Assembly: GCF_019393635.1 (NCBI RefSeq)
Contig: NC_057866.1
Span: forward strand, 170,718,403 to 170,782,402
Direction of reading: 5' to 3'
DNA: 64,000 nt
Source: Dromiciops gliroides
Lineage: Eukaryota > Chordata > Mammalia > Microbiotheria > Microbiotheriidae
This document shows, piece by piece, positions 22,690-34,539 of the stretch (within the stretch, counting starts at the first letter, position 1; each line of letters starts with the position of its first letter). A program made the translations under genes and the position numbers. The notes beneath the pieces are model-generated. The model was not told the DNA's origin, did no database searches, and saw only the letters and a list, made by a program, of their open reading frames with translations.

Positions 22690-23421
22690 TTTGAAAAAAT
22701 ACAACACTCATTCCTATTACAAACACTTGAAAACATAGGTGTAAATGGAACTTTCCTTAAAATGATAATAAGCATCTACCTAAAACCCTCAGAAAGTATT
22801 ATTTGTAACAGGAATACATTAGAAGCCTTCCCAATAAGATCAGTAGTGAAACATGGATGCTCATTATCACCAATATTATTCAATATTGTATTAGAAATGC
22901 TAGCAACAGCAATAAAAGAAGAAAAATGGAAGGAATTGGATGATATACTTGGAAATCTTAGAGATTCAACTAAAAAGTTATTTGAAACAATTAATAACTT
23001 TAGCAAAGTAGCAGGATATAAAATAAACCCACCTAAATTATCAGCATTTCTAAAATCCAGCAAGAAGAGATAGTAAGAGATGCCCCATTTAAAATAACCA
23101 TAGACAGAAAGAATATTTGAAAGCATACCTGCCAAGACAAATCCAAGAACTACATAAACAGAAGTATAAAACATATTTTATACAAAAAAAGATTTAAATA
23201 GAGAAACATTAATTGTTCATTGGTGCGCAGAGTTACTATAATAAAAATGACAATTCTACATAAACTAATCTACTTATCTAATGGCATCTCAATTAAATTA
23301 CCAAAAATATTTTTTGAGCTAAAAAACTAATAAGAAAATTCATTTGGAAAAGCAAAAGATTGAGAATATCAAAGGAATTAATAAAAATGTAAAATAGAGA
23401 GGACTAGCAACACCTGATCTT
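22690..23421 (+). mobile_element. L1 ORF2 (reverse transcriptase), left part of split element
   Basis: The open frame 22762-23073 encodes reverse-transcriptase sequence: GCSLSPILFNIVLEMLATAI, then after an internal loss DSTKKLFETINNFSKVAGYK. The intervening piece with the catalytic FADD motif is largely deleted; a DD survives only in a scrambled context. Decayed ORF2 continues to 23421, where an antisense element interrupts it. It resumes at 25078. Confidence 0.9.
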
Positions 23422-25077
23422 TTAAAAATTATTATTTATTTAGAATATTATTTTCCCAAATTACATATAAATACAAATTTTGACATCAATTAAAAAAAAA
23501 ACCTTTGTGTTCCAAATTCTCTTCCCCCCCCCCAAGACCTCAAGCAATTCAATTCAATTTATGCATGAGCAGTCAGGCAAAACATTTACACATTAGCCAG
23601 ATTGTGAAAGAAACTTTAGATAAAACTTCAAATATAGGAACTAACAAAAAAAAATATGCTGGATCTTCTGCTATTCTGACTGTGGCTCCACAGTACTTGG
23701 GTTGTTTCTTTTTGGCAGCTTGCAATATTTTCCCCTTGACCTGGGAGCTCTGGAATGTGGCTGTAATATTCCTGGGAGTTTTCCTTTTGGAATCTCTTTC
23801 GGGAGGTAATTGGTAGATTCTTTCAATTTCTATTTTACCTTCTGCTTCTAGAATATCAGGGCAATTTTCTCTGATAATCTTTTGGAAGATGATGTCTAAG
23901 CTCTTGTTTTGATCATAGTTTTCAGGTATTCCAATAAGTTTCAAATTATCTCTCCTGGATGTATTTTCCAGGTCAGCTATTTTCCCAAGAGGTTATTTCA
24001 CATTGCCCTCTATTTTTATTCATTTGGATTTGCTTTATTGTGTCTTGGTTTCTCATAGTCACTAGCTTCCATTTGTTCAATCCTAATTCTTAGGCAATAA
24101 TTTTCTTCAGAGGGCTTTTCCATTTGGCTTTTCAAACTGTTGACCTTTTTTTTCATGACCTTCCTGCATCACCCTCATTTCTCTTTCCATTTTTTCCTCT
24201 ACCTCTCTTACTTTATCTTCAAAGTCCTTTTTGAGCACCTCTATGGCCTGAGATCAATTCATATTTTTCTTGGAAGCTTTGGATGTAGAAGCCCTAACAT
24301 TGATATCCTCTTCTGAAGGTGTACCTCCATCTTCCTTGTCACTAAAGAAACTTTCTTTGGTCCACATCTTTCTCTGTCTGCTCATCTTGCCCATCTTTTA
24401 CTTGACTTTACTCCTTCTTAAAGTGGGCACTGCATCCAGGCTGCACTGTCCCAAACTTCAGGGGGTTCCAGGTGGTACAGTTTAAGGAGAGGCACATTCT
24501 GCACTTGCCTGGCTTGTGCTCTGGTCTGAAAATAACCCCAGTCCTACTTGCAAACCAAAGAACAACATTTTTGTTTCACTGGGTTGATAGCTCTGGCGAG
24601 CCTATGGCCCTTTCCCACCTGAGCAGCCGCCACTCAAGGCTGCTTCCTGGTTCCCAGCAGGGATAAAAACAACTGAGTTCTGCCTCAGAGCCAGCAGAGA
24701 CCTTTGTAATCTCCCCCTGGACAATCCCTCAGCCCTCTCACCAGACTATGAGCTTAGTTCTAGAAGATGCTGGTGCTGCAGCTGATTCAGAGGCTCCAGA
24801 GGTCTCTTTCTCTAGCACAGCCTGCCTGGGGCTGGATCTGTGTTGGCTCAACATCAGGATTGGGTTACAGTCCCACCCGAGCACAGCAGACCCTTCCTGT
24901 TGACCTTCTAAACTGTCTTTGGCTGGAAAATAATCTCACCCTGTCCTGTTGTGGGTTCTGCTGCTCCAGGTATTGTATTATGGCATTATTTGAAGGGATT
25001 AAGAGGGATTTGAGTGAGAGCTCTGAGGAGTCACTGCCTGTCCTCCACCATCTTGACTCTGTCCAGCCACTTGTCAG
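23422..25077 (-). mobile_element. internally deleted L1 / HAL1-like element, antisense
   Basis: On the minus strand, in order: a 5' region (25077 to about 24386) and an ORF1 start at 24385 (MSRQRKMWTKESFFSDKEDG). The ORF1 middle, including the frame 23944-23573, reads NITATFQSSQVKGKILQAA and CGATVRIAED. Sequence then jumps straight to an L1 3' untranslated end (about 23640-23422). ORF2 and the end of ORF1 are absent. It lies inside the plus-strand L1, with likely duplication acctgatctt / actggatctt at 23412-23421 and 25079-25088. It could be a HAL1 (ORF1-only) family member or a deleted L1. Confidence 0.75.
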
Positions 25078-26130
25078 CACTGGATCTTAAAATGTATTAT
25101 AAGGCAGAAATTATCAAAAGTATTTGGTACTGGCTAAGAAATAGAAAGGTGGATCAATGGAACAGACTAGACATATGACACACAATAACAAATGGTTATA
25201 CTAACCTTGAGTTTGACAAATGTAAATATTTAAACTTTTGGAATAAGAATTCACTATTTGGTAAAAAAAAATGTTGGAAAGCTGGAAAGCAATCTGCAAG
25301 AAAGTAGCTATAGGCTAATATCTTACACCATTTACCAAGATAAAGTCAAAATGGATACGAGACCTAGATATAAAGGGAGATATCATAAGTAAATTAGAAG
25401 AACATGGAACTTATTGCCTATCAGACTTAGGGATAGGAGAAGAATTTATGAATAAAGAAGAGATAGCATTATGAGCTGTAAAATGAATACTTTTGATTAC
25501 AGAAATTTTTTTTAAAAGCTGTACAAATAAAACCAACATAGCCAATTTAGAAGGAAAACAGGAAATTGGGAAAACATTTCATAGACAGTTTCTCAGATAA
25601 ATGTCTCATATCTCAAATATATAGAGAACTTTGTCAAATTTTTAAGAATATGAGTCATACCCAATTGATAAATGGCCAAAGGATATGAACATGCAGCTTT
25701 TGAATGAAGAAATCAAAGTTGTGGTATCTGATTGTGATGGAATACAACTGTGCTGTAAGAAATGATGATCAGGTTGATTTTAGGGGGAAAAAAAATAGAA
25801 AGACTTGCATGAAATAATAAAGAGTGAAATGAGCAGAACCAGAAGACTGTTATATATAGTAACAGTTGTATTGTTTGAAGAATACTCATTAATGAGTAAG
25901 TTACTCTGAGTATTATAAATATTCTAATCAACTACAAAGGGCCTATGAAGAAAGATATTATCCAACTCCAGGGAAAGAACTGATAAATAGAAGGTTGCAT
26001 GGCATGGTTTTGTACATCCACACACTTATATGTAAAATGGTGACCATCTCTAGTGCAAGGTGGGGAGGGAAGGAGGATGAGAGTTTGAAACTTTAAATAT
26101 AAAAAAATTAATTTAATTTTAAAAAACAAG
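25078..26130 (+). mobile_element. L1 ORF2 C-terminal region and 3' end, right part
   Basis: Resumes exactly where the left part stopped: ttatcaaaagtatttggtac, gaaatagaaaggtggatcaa, tggaacagactagac. It goes through ORF2 C-terminal sequence (gaaatgatgatcaggttgat, gagtgaaatgagcagaacc) to an A-rich 3' end. Many stops. Confidence 0.9.
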
Positions 26131-26309
26131 GAAGGTTATATCAAGATAGGGACAGAAGCTAGGAAGTGAATCAACTGCCCTGTTAATTCAGGCTTCAAGA
26201 GAGTTATTAACCCAAAATTTTTTAAAAAGAGGAAAAATCTTTGGGAGCCAATTTTGGCCTGCTTTATCTGTACTACCTGTCAATCTATGCCAATTATCAT
26301 TCAATGCCA

Positions 26310-26432
26310 TTGAATTTTAAATTCCATGAAAAAAGAGATTATTTACTGCTTTTTTTTTTGTATACATGACACAGCACAATGACTAGCACATAGTAGGCAC
26401 TTATTAAGTGTTTATTGAATTTTGACTAAACT
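26310..26432 (+). mobile_element. L2 LINE 3' end
   Basis: tagcacatagtaggcactta, ttaagtgtttattgaatttt. Confidence 0.7.
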
Positions 26433-27689
26433 CCAATCTCAATTTTACTTTCCTTGGTTTTATTTCACAAGCTAGATTCCATTTTCCAGGTTAAATAAGA
26501 ATATATAGACTTGATAAACCTTTTCTTTCTAAGAAGCATTCCTTATTCCTGACCTTTGCTTTTTCTTTGCCTCCTATTAAAATTTCATATGACCTTTTCC
26601 TCAATTTCCCAGAGGCTTGTTCATTGACAGGATACAGAAGAGAGAAATTAAAAATTCAGACTCTTTCACAGTTGCCTATGACTCACTCAAGTCATTTTAG
26701 AGTTTAATAGTTATCTTTTACTTTCTAATTCCTTTCAGTAAATTTCATTTAATCAAATATCAAGTTAGTGAAATTCTTGGGTCCAAGTAAGGATGGAGGC
26801 AAAGCTGTTTGAAAAGCTATAGCTTTGAAAGAATTAAATCACACCCTTAGATTTGAATGCAAACCCAGAGTTCTGGTAAGTACATAGTGGTTGAGGAGTA
26901 GTAGTAGAAGGTGGAGCTGGTCTTGCTCAGTTGTTGGTGAGCTGGTGTAGCTCAAGCTTTTGGCACCACCATGTGGTGTAAATGGACAGCACCCTACAGT
27001 CCCTGCTCACACTTATTCTCTTAATGGGGATACCTGCTGGGGCATTTATGAACATACCTGCTTTCATATAGGACAGGTGTCTTACATTGAAACTAAGATA
27101 CTTCAGTGAAAACTTCAGCATATGTGGAAAACAGTGAAAAAAATTTGGGAAAACATGGATCAGGAATAAGTCACAAGAAAGGTCAAAGATGTGTATACTG
27201 TAGAGAAACTAGATACTTATATTATGAAGAGTTTTATCAAGGAAAATATCAGAAGGAACATGAAAACATAAAATGTATTCTATTTTAACCAATAGGAAAT
27301 GACTGGTTACTAATGTGAGGGTCGTTCCTAAATCTGTTGTCTGTATACAGTGATGTATTCATTAGAGAAAAAAATTAAATGAATACAAAACCAGAGAAAA
27401 GAAAAATGGAGGAAAAGATCTGATATGTAATTTTAAAAATTCCAATGTGATTTATTTAAATATGTAATTGGTACCAAAAATAGAAGATACATGAACACAT
27501 GTATATCAACACCTATCATAATGATTTTGTACGGAAATTTAACCAGTGTAAATTGCCTTAATGAGGAGACTAAAAGAAGTAGCCAAACCTACTTGCCAAG
27601 TAGAGATATGCAGAAGCCAAAGGAAACATCATTTTGGAATATAAACTTGTATTTTAGTTACTCTAATCCCTTACCCTCTTAGTTCAGGT
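26433..27689. other. no gene or clear repeat seen
   Basis: No supported gene. A 60-codon frame at 27106-27288 has a CxxC pair (RCVYCRE) but lacks the following H and C of a zinc knuckle. Confidence 0.4.
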
Positions 27690-28045
27690 TAGATGCTGGG
27701 ATGAAATGAAGCACTCAGGAATCACTGAACAAAAGAGGCTTACTTTATTCAAATACAACAAGGATAAACAGTAAGAACCATTATACAGTGGTACTTATCT
27801 TCCTTGCACAAGGTTCCCTTGGTCTCCGTTTGGAAAGCTGTGCAGTCAGAGTTTGCCAAACCCTTATCAAGGTATGGCAACTCAAGTGGTCGTAGGCACT
27901 CACCATGTCTGGGAGACCATAGCTGGTCCCCAGACCTAGAACCTGAATTAGGGAAATTGAGGTCAATCAGGTTGCATGGGGTGGATATAAGGGAATCTGC
28001 ATCAGGAAATGCTGGTCATAACTCATTTTCTAGAAAAATATTATG
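27690..28045 (-). mobile_element. possible LTR, antisense
   Basis: The minus strand has AATAAA (27744-27749) followed by gtaagcctcttttgttcagt, an arrangement like an LTR R-U5. Upstream is GC-richer than its surroundings. Ends and target duplication cannot be fixed. Confidence 0.35.
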
Positions 28046-28139
28046 AAGAAGCATGGTGGAACACTGTGAGCTGTGTTGCCTTATGATATGATAAGAAGCA
28101 TCAGAAAGAAAAAAACAAATATAAAGAAACTAGGTAAGA

Positions 28140-28700
28140 GACTTAAAGCAAAATCACCATAAGGGTATTTAAAGATAAATTTGAAAGGTAGTCAACAGAT
28201 GAAAGAAGAGACTTACAAAGTTTGATATAAGATTATTTTCACCATCAAAGATGATGAAGCTAGAAGATTTGGATTTTAATTTCATAATCTGAGATTTGTT
28301 TCTAGAAGTGGAAATAACTTGGAAAAAAATTAAGTTGCATGAAACATCTGGATTAGACCAAGTATACAAAGCAAAGGCAGGAAGTTCATATTAAAGGTCA
28401 TACAATTCTGAGAGCATTGAGTGATCTATGCTCAAAGAACCTGAAAGAGGGGAAGATGACCAGTTTGGAAAAAGTCTTGTTCTTATTATTAACAGAAAGA
28501 GGGGAAAAGCAGGAGAGAGAATATCAAATACCTACTGACCCAAATGCTCATTTCCCCGTTTTATTGACTTTTATGAGAAAAATCTGCACTCAAACTGAGG
28601 AGGTCTTTAATAGGCATACTAGAAGAGAACCATCAGGCTTTTGAAAGTTATATCTCATAGTAGATTCCATCTGTATCAGTACTCAGAGGATTGAAAGATA
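28140..28700 (+). mobile_element. RTE-type LINE reverse-transcriptase relic
   Basis: The frame at 28417-28644 starts within LSDLCSKNLKEGKM and reads on to KVLFLLLTERGEK, ending EPSGF. It matches the layout of RTE/BovB-type reverse transcriptase (RALSDLF...LKEGK...W...L..KKG...NYRPI...EQAGF), with the NYRPI box altered. Flanks contain stops. Confidence 0.65.
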
Positions 28701-28860
28701 CAAAGAATGCACTATCATTTATTAATTATAAAAAATCCCATTTAATTAGAAGAGCAAAATGCTACCTTAAAGGCTCTCTTCCAATAATGTGTTGTCCAAG
28801 AATAAATTAAGACAATTTTTAAGAGTTTTGCTAAGAGTTCATGCACAGGCAACATTTCTT

Positions 28861-29025
28861 TTTTTTTTTAATTAAAAAAATTTTTTGTGTGTGAGGCAAT
28901 TGGGGTTAAATGACTTGCCCAGGGTCACACAGCTTGTAAGTATTAAGTGTCTGAGGCCGGATTCTAACTCAGGTCCTCCCGACTCCAGGGCTGGTGCTCC
29001 ATCCACTGTGCCACCTAGCTGCCTC
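28861..29025 (-). mobile_element. tRNA-derived SINE, antisense
   Basis: Complete. Perfect 15-bp duplication caggcaacatttctt at 28846-28860 and 29026-29040. Confidence 0.95.
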
Positions 29026-29040
29026 CAGGCAACATTTCTT

Positions 29041-29620
29041 AAGATTAATAATAGTTCACATTATTAGTGTTAGTATTAATCATAATAGATTACACTACTT
29101 GACCCCGAGATCACACTTCTAGGCCTGTATGCCAAGGAAGTTACAGATAGAAAGTCAGGCTATACATGTACTTACATATGCACACACATACACACACACA
29201 CACACACACGCATATATACACAGTAATATTTTTTATAGTAACAAAGAATTGGAAAGGAAATAGATGCCTATTAATTAGGGAGTGGATAAACAGAGTGTAG
29301 TACATGAATATAAAGAGATTGTTATTGTGTCATAAGAAATTATGAATATGAAGAATACAGAAGATGCATGTGAAGATTTATATTCACTGAAAGAAAGTAA
29401 GTTAGGCAGAATCAGGAAAATAATATATGCAATAACTCTAGCAATGTAGATGGAAAGAACAGCAATAACAACCATTTTTTAAAAAACCTACTGTGTATAT
29501 TTTAGGATTAAGCTTGGCCCTAAAGTAGAGATGATTTTAAAGAGGAACTTCTTTGAAGATGCAGGGAAACATAAGTAATTAACATTACATAGACTATCAC
29601 ACTTGATCTGTGAATTGGTT
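29041..29620 (+). mobile_element. degraded L1 ORF2 3' end
   Basis: acactacttgaccccgagat, ttagggagtggataaacaga, agaaattatgaatatgaaga: L1 C-terminal layout. A CA repeat lies at 29185-29208. Confidence 0.6.
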
Positions 29621-29638
29621 AGTTTTGAATTATCTCCC

Positions 29639-29789
29639 ACGGGGCAGCTAGGTGAAGCAGTGGATAAAGCACCGGCCCTGGAGTCAGGAGTACCTGAGTT
29701 CAAATCCGGCCTCAGACACTTAACACTTACTAGCTGTGTGACCCTGGGCAAGTCACTTAACCCCAATTGCCTCACCCCCCAAAAAAAAA
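29639..29789 (+). mobile_element. tRNA-derived SINE, sense
   Basis: Complete. Duplication ttatctccc at about 29630-29638 and 29791-29799. Confidence 0.92.
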
Positions 29790-29914
29790 TTTATCTCCCT
29801 CTATGTATCTCTCTTCTCCTTTCCTCTTTCATTGTTGTAGGGGATGGCTCTCTAGGTAGGGGTGGAATATAAAAATTAAAAGATAATAATAAAATGTTTA
29901 AAAATGAAAACACT

Positions 29915-30180
29915 AGCTCACGTCTTTATGGTGCTTTAAAGTTTCCAAGTGCTTTTGTCATAACCCTGTGAGGTAGATAGCCCTGTTAGTCTTATCCCCA
30001 TTGAAAAGCTGAGAAAACAGAGACTTAAATGGATTAAATTAATTTCTCAGCATCACAGAAATAGAAAGTATTGGAATCAGTTGGACATAAATTTTATGAT
30101 ACCAAGACTGGTGAGCTTCCTACTATTTCTAGGAAGGGCCTATATCATAGTGTTGTTGTGAGGATCACATGAAATGTTAC
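29915..30180 (-). mobile_element. MIR SINE, antisense
   Basis: ctttatggtgctttaaagtt, cataaccctgtgaggtagat, attgaaaagctgagaaaaca, ttctcagcatcacagaaata. Confidence 0.75.
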
Positions 30181-30229
30181 TTTTTAAGAGTTTAGCTTGA
30201 ATGCTTTCTTCTTGACTCTTTCCTTCTTT

Positions 30230-30475
30230 CCCTCACTTTTCCCCTCCCTCCAACTTTCCTTCCCCTTCCTTCCTTCCTTCCTTCCTTCCTTCCTTCCTTC
30301 CTTCCTTCCTTCCTTCCTTCCTTCCTTCCTTCCTTCCTTCCTTCCTTCCTTCCTTCCTTCCTTCCTTCCTTCCTCCCTTCCTCCCTTCCTCCCTCCCTCC
30401 CTTCCTTCCTTCCTTCCTTCCTTCCTTCCTTCCTTCCTTCCTTCCTTCCTTCCTTCCTTCCTTCCTTCCTTCCTT
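30230..30475. repeat. (CCTT)n array
   Basis: CCTT units, pure from about 30266 to 30372, a CCCT-interrupted patch to 30405, then pure again. Frames on both strands are repeat artefacts. Confidence 0.97.
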
Positions 30476-30755
30476 CCCTCCCTTCCCTTCCCTTCCCTTC
30501 CCTTCCCTTCCCTTCCCTTCCCTTCCCTTCCCTTCCCTTCCCTTCCCTTCCCTTCCCTTCCCTTCCCTTCCCTTCCCTTCCCTTCCCTTCCCTTCCCTTC
30601 CCTTCCCTTCCCTTCCCTTCCCTTCCCTTCCCTTCCCTTCCCTTCCCTTCCCTTCCCTTCCCTTCCCTTCCCTTCCCTTCCCTTCCCTTCCCTTCCCTTC
30701 CCTTCCCTTCCCTTCCCTTCCCTTCCCTTCCCTTCCCTTCCCTTCCCTTCCCTTT
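30476..30755. repeat. (CCCTT)56 pentanucleotide array
   Basis: About 56 uninterrupted CCCTT units with no mismatch, directly next to the CCTT array. Strictly pyrimidine on the plus strand. Confidence 0.97.
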
Positions 30756-30899
30756 TTCACAGTAGTTAAGTGCAGCTTAGCACTCAATTTAACTATATTA
30801 TTTTGTACTTTATATGTATAAAGTTTTGCTTTTAATTAAACACCTTGATAGTATCTAGTGATTATGTAATATTTCTTGAGAAGAACTCTTAGCATTCCT

Positions 30900-31605
30900 A
30901 TTAACCAATAAATCATTTAACATTTATTAAGTACCTACTATGTGCCAGGCACAGCGCTAAGTACTAGGGATACAAAAAGGGGTATAAGAAAGTCCCTTCC
31001 CTCAAGGAGTTTATAATTTAATGGAGGAAGTAGCATGCCAACTAATATATACAAAGCAAGCTATATACAGAATAAACAGGAAATAATCAACAGGAAGAAG
31101 GCATTGGAATTATGAGGAGTTGAGAAAGGCTCCTAGTAGAAGGTAGAATTTGAATTGTGACTTAAAGGAAGCAGTAGGCAGAGTGGATGAAGAAGAGTAT
31201 TCTAGGCAGAGAAAATGCATGGAACCAAGAGATGGAGTGTCTTGTTTGTGGAACAGCCAGGAGGCCACTGCTCCTGGATTGAAAAGTATGTGTCTGGAAC
31301 TAAAGTATAAGAAGACTGGAAAGGTAGAAGGGCTAGATTATGAAGGTCTTTGAGTGACTGACATGGTATTTTGTATTTGCTCTTAGAAGCAAATACAGGG
31401 AGCCCCTGAAGTTTATTGTGGTGGGGGGTCAGGTGTTGTTTGTGACATGATCAGTCCTATGCTTTAGAAAAATCACTTTAGTGGCTGAATGGAGAATGAA
31501 ATGGGAAGACACTTGAGGAAGGCAGACCCACTAGTAATCTATTGCAATAATCTAATCAAGAAGTGATGAGTGTCTGCAATGTAGTGGTAGCAGTGTTAAA
31601 AGAGA
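30900..31605 (-). mobile_element. L2-clade LINE, antisense
   Basis: gtacctactatgtgccaggc, cgctaagtactagggataca, ccctcaaggagtttataatt, aggaggccactgctcctgga, taatctattgcaataatcta. This order is the reverse complement of the L2 ORF2 end and 3' region. Confidence 0.75.
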
Positions 31606-31611
31606 GAAGGG

Positions 31612-31785
31612 GGGGGCAGCTAGATGGATAGAGCACTGGCCCTGGATTCAGGAGGACCTGAGTTCAAATCCAGCCTCAGACACTTGACACTTACTAGCTG
31701 TGTGACCTTGGGCAAGTCACTTAACCCCCATTGCCTCACAAAAACAAAAAAGAAAAAAGCAAAACAAAAAAAAAAAAGAAAAGAA
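31612..31785 (+). mobile_element. tRNA-derived SINE with head deletion
   Basis: ggggcagctagatgg joins directly to atagagcactgg, losing about 9 bases of the head. A long A-rich tail follows. Inserted in or beside the L2. Confidence 0.9.
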
Positions 31786-32333
31786 GTGAAAGAGTGGGCC
31801 TGACAGAGGGGGCAATCTGTTGAGGGAAATGGGATGGAATGGGATTGCTTGAATAAGAAGGGTTAGCCTTGGTAAGGAGTATTAGTTTAAACAACCAATT
31901 AAACATATAAATTAGTGGAAGAATACATTCTTAGATTATTTAATATATAATACTTGCAATAAAAGTATGTAGGCAGAAGGGAGAACATTGATCTGGATTG
32001 CTGAGTACAGGTAATATGGAATTCCAAAATTCATCTAGAGGCAGCATTTAGTACAGTAGAAGCAAGAATTATGTAAACCATTTTATCTAAGATTTAAGAG
32101 TTTCTATCTCTGGGGGAAAAGTACCTAGTTTCCTTCTTAGTCTAAATTTTCAAAAGGTTGATTTGCATAATGTATTAATATATGCAATGGATTAAGGGAA
32201 ACTATTTTGTAGGCATTAAAATTCTTGTTTCCCTTGCTTCCCTGAGCCACACTTTAAATCTTTACTGTTGAATCAGAATCCTACAAGGGTAAAGAGGGAA
32301 ATCTAGAAATTTGTTCTAATAATTCCACCTACA
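31786..32333. other. no gene seen; L2 remains possible at the left
   Basis: About 31790-31900 (gagggaaatgggatggaatg, agccttggtaaggag) may be further L2. The rest is unassigned. Confidence 0.4.
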
Positions 32334-32341
32334 TCCTAGAA

Positions 32342-33015
32342 TAGCAGTACTCAATTTTTTTTCATCTCAGGACACATTTATACACTTAAAAATTATTGAG
32401 GACCACAAAAATTTGTATATATGAATGGTATATTTATCAATACTTGTCAAAAAGGAATTAAAACTAATTGAATTTAAAAACATTTGTTAATTTAAAAACA
32501 AGGATGAACTCATTGCATGTTTTTTGTTTGTTTGTTTTTTTCTGGGGCAATGAAGGTTAAGTGACTTGCCCAGGATCATACAGTTAGTAAGTGTCAAGTG
32601 TTTGAGGCCGAATTTGAATTCAGGTCCTCCTGAATCCAGAGTCAGTGCTTTATCCAACTGTGCCACCTAACTGCCCCTCATTACATGTTAACAAAAAATA
32701 TTTTTGTAAAATCCCTACATTTTCCAGAACAAAAAAATAGTGAAAAGAAGGCATTGTTTTAGATATTTTTGCAACTCCTTTTAATGTCTGGCTTAATAGA
32801 AGACAGGTATGTTCTCATATATGCTTCTATATTTAATCTGTTGCAATCTGTTGACTTGGCTGAATTATATGAAGAAAATCCGATATCATACACATATGTT
32901 GTTGGAAGAGGGAGGAGTATTTTAATTGTTAAATAACATTTTAGTATTATTATGAAAATTAGATTTGACTTCATGGACTCCTATGGATCCAAACACCATT
33001 GTTTGAGAAACAGTG
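32342..33015. mobile_element. hAT/Charlie-like DNA transposon
   Basis: The left end (cagtactcaa...tctcaggaca) and right end (tttgagaaacagtg) look like decayed terminal inverted repeats of the CAGTGGTTCTCAA type. Flanks tcctagaa (32334-32341) and ttctagaa (33016-33023) fit an 8-bp hAT duplication of nTCTAGAn form. Internal sequence (aaattattgaggaccacaaa, aatgtctggcttaatagaag, gaagaggggaggagta-like) is also known from placental mammals. Non-coding, and split by a SINE at 32522-32677. Confidence 0.7.
32522..32677 (-). mobile_element. tRNA-derived SINE inside the hAT element
   Basis: Antisense. Duplication tcattgcatgtt / tcattacatgtt at 32510-32521 and 32678-32689. Confidence 0.92.
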
Positions 33016-33023
33016 TTCTAGAA

Positions 33024-34305
33024 AGTTCTCCTTTTTTCTTTTTATCCTGAGTATGGTTTTCTTTTTACCCTGAGTACATATTGAAGCCACTCTCTGATCT
33101 GTGGATCTATGGATAAGAAAATTTGCTAATATATTTTAAACAACTATAATGAAGAAATAAGATAGGAATTGAGCCCATTTTGCATTAATTCCATTTTGTT
33201 TTGACAATTTGGCTGACTGAGTGTCTTTTTCATAGTCTTTGAAACATGTTTTGAAAATCATATCCGTCTTTTTTTCATTTCTCAGTAGACATAAAAAATA
33301 ATTCAGCTTAAGTGTGCTCCATAAATTTGTTTTAAATCTCCTCGATAAAAAGTTTAATTTGTTTCTTTAATTTAATTCAAGAAATGTATAGAAATTATTC
33401 CCATATATGTGATGCATATAAATAGTTATTAAATAAGATTTATATATGCAAGAGAGTATATATTTTCTCTTGAGCCTTGGGTCTTCAGTACAAGCTTTCA
33501 GGGAATCAAATGAAAATTTATACTGATTAAATTTTGCATTCCCTGTCAGAGTGCCTTTTCTTTTGTTCTTGGATAAAATTTGAATTATGAATCATTTGCA
33601 TCTAAATACCCCTTTAGATTTAGTTTTCTTGCCCATCTTAATTTCTATTTAGATGATCATGGAAAGATAAACATATTACACAATGCCATGTACCTTGCTT
33701 ACAATCTATCCTAATTTCTCTGAATTGTAAGCAAAAAATAAAACTTTTACAAGATAAAGAAAAGAATGAAAAGCTTTGCCAAAGCAAAATTTTATGCCCA
33801 ACTGAGAAATGGGTGCTAATTCACTTTGATGAACAATTTATTTTTTCCTGAATGATGCACCTGACTTCTTAATATATCTTTAGCAAGATTTTTTTCCCTT
33901 TAATTTCTCTGTTAGCTGTGTGAGCTCCTTACTGTATATACTAGTTATTTCTTATCTACTGACTTCATTTTACTGCTTTGTTCTTGTGGGAGTCTCTAAA
34001 ACCTGAAGCCTCTGGGCCTCTTTGAGAGCCATAAAGCTGACTTCCAGCAGGCTACCTCTGTTCTAGATACAGAGAATGTAACTTTTTCCTTCTTAACACC
34101 TCCTTTCGGGGGTCATTTTCTAGAAATTTCCATATCCTATGCTTGTACTTCCTATTTGTTATGCCTAGGAATAATAGGTGCTTCCTAAATGCTTATGGGT
34201 TAATTGCTCTCTTTGTCAAGACCTAGTGTCTATCTTCTTGTGATATCAGAGATGCATCATGTAATCTCACTTTATATAGGAACATATATTAAGAGTTGAA
34301 TAGGA
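33024..34305. other. no gene or clear repeat seen
   Basis: AT-rich unique-looking sequence. An L2-like 3' tail may be present near 34155-34205 (aataggtgcttcctaaatgc). Confidence 0.45.
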
Positions 34306-34309
34306 CCAT

Positions 34310-34460
34310 AAAATAACATCTAGTCCACTCTCCTCATGTTATGTATGAGGAAACTAAAGCCCAAATAATTCATACGATGTACATGTCAGAAGTAGCAGAG
34401 CCAGAATCAATGACTTATGACCTTGTGAACACAGGTCTTCTGACTATTTCAAGCACTATT
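34310..34460 (-). mobile_element. MIR SINE, antisense
   Basis: ctcctcatgttatgtatgag, gaaactaaagcccaaataat, gaacacaggtcttctgac. Confidence 0.7.
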
Positions 34461-34539
34461 CATTGCAACAGCCAACCAAGTACATCTAAGGAAGAACCTA
34501 TTTACCTCTCTATAAAACTCATGGTCTTCAAAGACCTTT

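Noticed and set aside
27106..27288. Possible retroviral zinc knuckle (RCVYCRE)
   Set aside because: The first CxxC pair is present but the required H and final C are not, and no other gag features are nearby.
30197..30787. Long open frames on both strands (184-190 codons)
   Set aside because: Entirely encoded by CCTT/CCCTT repeats (LPSF or EGRK periodic peptides); not a gene.
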